Source: Acidobacteriota bacterium
GTDB taxonomy: Bacteria; Acidobacteriota; Thermoanaerobaculia; Multivoradales; Multivoraceae
Assembly: GCA_029263415.1 (NCBI GenBank)
Contig: JAJCXN010000026.1
Coordinates: 1-64,000, forward strand
Length of the DNA stretch: 64,000 bases
Direction of reading: 5' to 3'
Shown here: positions 62,318-64,000 of the stretch, piece after piece
Numbering within the stretch: position 1 is the first letter of the stretch
Layout of the letters: every line of letters begins with the position of its first letter
Made by a program: the position numbers and the translations under genes
Notes under the pieces: model-generated
Seen by the model: only the letters and a program-made list of their open reading frames with translations
Database searches by the model: none
Told to the model about the DNA's origin: nothing

Positions 62318-62352
62318 GTGACCTGTCCGATGTCGTCACCGGATCAGGTCAC
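62318..62352. promoter_or_regulatory. Inverted repeat, operator or hairpin
   Basis: GTGACCTG-TCCG and CGGA-TCAGGTCAC pair over 12 bases with one bulge, around an 11-base loop. It lies between the PQQ-propeller stop and the 17-bp repeats, without a T-run, so an operator or mRNA hairpin is as likely as a terminator. Confidence 0.45.
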
Positions 62353-62429
62353 TTCAAGGCAAAGTTCGACTCGAGGTTTACACCGAAGCTCTGGAAGGCC
62401 TACTTGGCCTTGGGACCAGTGATGGGCCG

Positions 62430-64000
62430 CTATTCCTCAGCCAGTGCAAAGACGTGATTCATACCACGCAGGTACAAGGTGCCATCTGAGATCGCCGGTG
62501 TGGTCATGACGATCTCGCCGAGCTCGTTCTCTGCGATTTTCTCGAAGACCGGCCCAGACCTCACCACAATCGTTTTTCCTTCCTCGGTAGTGAAGTAGAG
62601 CTTGCCGTCAGCAGCTACAGGAGAGCCACTGAAGCTCTCTGCTTTGCCGACGCGCGCTCGGTAGACCCGCTCGCCGGTGGCAGCGTTGTGTGCGCTCAGA
62701 CGACCATCGTTGTGGGTCATGTAGAGCAGGTCGCCATACACAGTGGGCGACGGGATGTAGGTGCCGCCTCGGTTCTGGCTCCAAGCGATGTGCTCGCTCT
62801 CACTCTCGCCTTGTGGTAACGAGATATCGCCTCGGCCGCCGGGCCGGATTGCGTAGATCGGTCGCACTGGGGGATAGCCGCCGGTGACGTAGGCGATGCC
62901 TCCATCGACTACCGGGGTACCCACAGTGACCTCGGAGTTCGGTCCCAAGGTCCAGAGTTCCTTGCCGGTCAACGCGTCGTAGCCGCGAATCGTGGTGCCG
63001 TTGGTGACAACTTCATCGCCCTTGTCGCTGGGCAAGATCGTGGGAGTGCCCCAGGTGGGAATTTCGTCACGCTCGGTGTGCCAGGCCAACTTGCCGGTGG
63101 CAACCTCGAAGGCCGCGATGTACGAGCCTTCTTGAATGTCTGTTTGCACGATCACCAGACCCTTGTGCAAAATGGGCGAGCTTGAGAATCCCCATTCGTA
63201 ACTTGCGTCGTAGAACCAGCCACTCACCAGCTTGCCTACTTCCTTCTTCCACAGCAGGTTGCCTGCGTAGTCGTAGGTGAAGATGCCCTCGGAGCCGAAG
63301 TGGGCGACCAAGTGCTTGCCGTCGGTCACCGGTGTCGGGTTTGCGTGGCTCGATTTAGTGTGGCGCTTGACCTTGGGTACCCCAACCGAAGCAACTCGCT
63401 CCCAAACGATCTTGCCGGTCGTTCGATCCAGCGCATAGACCTTCCAGGTGTGCTCTGAGTCGTCAGTCACTGCGTCCACGTCACCGTAGAGGCCGGTACG
63501 AAAGGTGGTGTCGCCAGAACTCGAAATGGCAGTGGTGATGAACACACGGTCGCCCCAGATGATCGGGCTCGATAGGCCGATGCCGGGAATCGGAGTTTTC
63601 CATTTGACGTTTTTGCCACTCTCACCGTCCCAAGTTGTGGGTGGATCTTGACCGTCGGCGATTCCCGAGGCGCCAGTGCCGCGAAACGAGGGCCACGGTT
63701 TGGCTGGTTGCCGCTCAACGGTTGGCAGCGGTGCCGCCTTGGGTGCCTCCGCCGCCGCCTCGGCGTCAGCAGCTGAGGGCCCTTCGTCGCGAGCGAAATA
63801 GTGTTGACCATTCTGGTCGAGGACAAACCCCTCGGAGACGCCGCCGCGGCCGGTGAAGCGCACGCCGATACCGCCGACTTCGATCACACTGAAGTCGGTT
63901 TCGGTCTGTGCGCCGAGGGTTACGGCCGGTTGTCCGTCGACTTGCAGTTTGAGAGCATCGCCGGCGACGAAGACCTTGATTCCGAGGCCGAGATCCTCAT
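62430..64000 (-). CDS. PQQ-like beta-propeller protein with N-terminal extension (partial at 5' end)
   Basis: The reading frame continues past the right edge, so the true start is not in the window; the last codons read EDLGLGIKVFVAGDALKLQVDG. The N-terminal portion is a beta-sandwich-like region (VIEVGGIGVRFTGRGG, GFVLDQNGQHYF) and an Ala/Pro-rich linker. Then the PQQ_2 propeller opens with KPWPSFRGTGASGIADG and repeats LDRTTGKIVWE, YDALTGKELWTLG and HNAATGERVYRA. This opening parallels the propeller at 9.8-11.2 kb, showing that the two are paralogues. It may act as a periplasmic scaffold or dehydrogenase. No PQQ ligands can be verified. Confidence 0.85.
   Translation of the reverse strand, partial: EDLGLGIKVFVAGDALKLQVDGQPAVTLGAQTETDFSVIEVGGIGVRFTGRGGVSEGFVLDQNGQHYFARDEGPSAADAEAAAEAPKAAPLPTVERQPAKPWPSFRGTGASGIADGQDPPTTWDGESGKNVKWKTPIPGIGLSSPIIWGDRVFITTAISSSGDTTFRTGLYGDVDAVTDDSEHTWKVYALDRTTGKIVWERVASVGVPKVKRHTKSSHANPTPVTDGKHLVAHFGSEGIFTYDYAGNLLWKKEVGKLVSGWFYDASYEWGFSSSPILHKGLVIVQTDIQEGSYIAAFEVATGKLAWHTERDEIPTWGTPTILPSDKGDEVVTNGTTIRGYDALTGKELWTLGPNSEVTVGTPVVDGGIAYVTGGYPPVRPIYAIRPGGRGDISLPQGESESEHIAWSQNRGGTYIPSPTVYGDLLYMTHNDGRLSAHNAATGERVYRARVGKAESFSGSPVAADGKLYFTTEEGKTIVVRSGPVFEKIAENELGEIVMTTPAISDGTLYLRGMNHVFALAEE

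Overview
The window is GC-rich bacterial DNA, densely coded on both strands, with about 40 protein genes and no rRNA, tRNA, CRISPR array or insertion sequence that I can recognise. The best guess for the host is an Acidobacteriota-like bacterium, perhaps near Thermoanaerobaculia. This is inference. It rests on an ECF sigma factor of the type paired with TPR-tailed Ser/Thr kinases, many secreted PQQ-propeller, carboxypeptidase-regulatory, DUF885, amidohydrolase and DUF5117-type proteins, a C-terminal FESGDT-AWS tail, and fragments of the TonB-receptor plug (IPT-RD-W, QTPGV, VDRVNVGG, VDGV-ITDM) typical of that phylum.

Layout. 0-4.3 kb: a MazF-like toxin, a probable gene remnant, and an ECF sigma factor overlapping a large membrane von Willebrand A protein. 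4.4-15 kb: an Asp-box propeller lipoprotein, NupG-type and OFA-type MFS transporters, a GFA protein, MsrA, a secreted metallo-beta-lactamase-fold enzyme, a PQQ propeller, an NTF2-like lipoprotein with a bidirectional terminator, an M24 peptidase and a HIT protein. 15-26 kb: a second ECF sigma factor convergent with a Ser/Thr kinase, whose gene overlaps a secreted serine beta-lactamase-like protein, followed by a giant carboxypeptidase-regulatory-repeat protein broken by a frameshift. 26-32 kb: a metabolic island with a Rieske oxygenase, an IclR-type HTH fused to a GcvT-like enzyme, and two CrtI-like FAD oxidoreductases. 32-43 kb: an esterase, then a long co-directional minus-strand run (RF3, tandem RNase HI, DUF885, GT87, MFP and RND efflux). 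43-48 kb: a secreted protein of unknown function, an FHA-GGDEF cyclase, a phosphopantetheinyl transferase and a 5'-nucleotidase. 48-53.6 kb: a topoisomerase III-RecQ helicase fusion and a D-2-hydroxyacid dehydrogenase. 53.7-64 kb: a metalloprotease, a SanA-like protein, an amidohydrolase, a secreted hydrolase, DUF1648 and YdjM-like membrane proteins, and a PQQ propeller cut by the right edge.

The most unusual items are four. (1) A single-polypeptide topoisomerase III-RecQ, equivalent to a fused Top3-Sgs1/BLM dissolution machine. (2) An IclR DNA-binding domain joined to a full-length folate-dependent aminomethyltransferase-like enzyme, transcribed divergently from a Rieske oxygenase across a short gap that holds IclR-like GAAA/TTTC half-sites. 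(3) An anti-sigma-like vWA protein whose linker carries TonB-plug pieces in swapped order. (4) A tandem RNase HI whose second copy has lost most catalytic residues. Short in-frame tandem repeats (6 to 18 bp) recur in linkers and leaders across the window.
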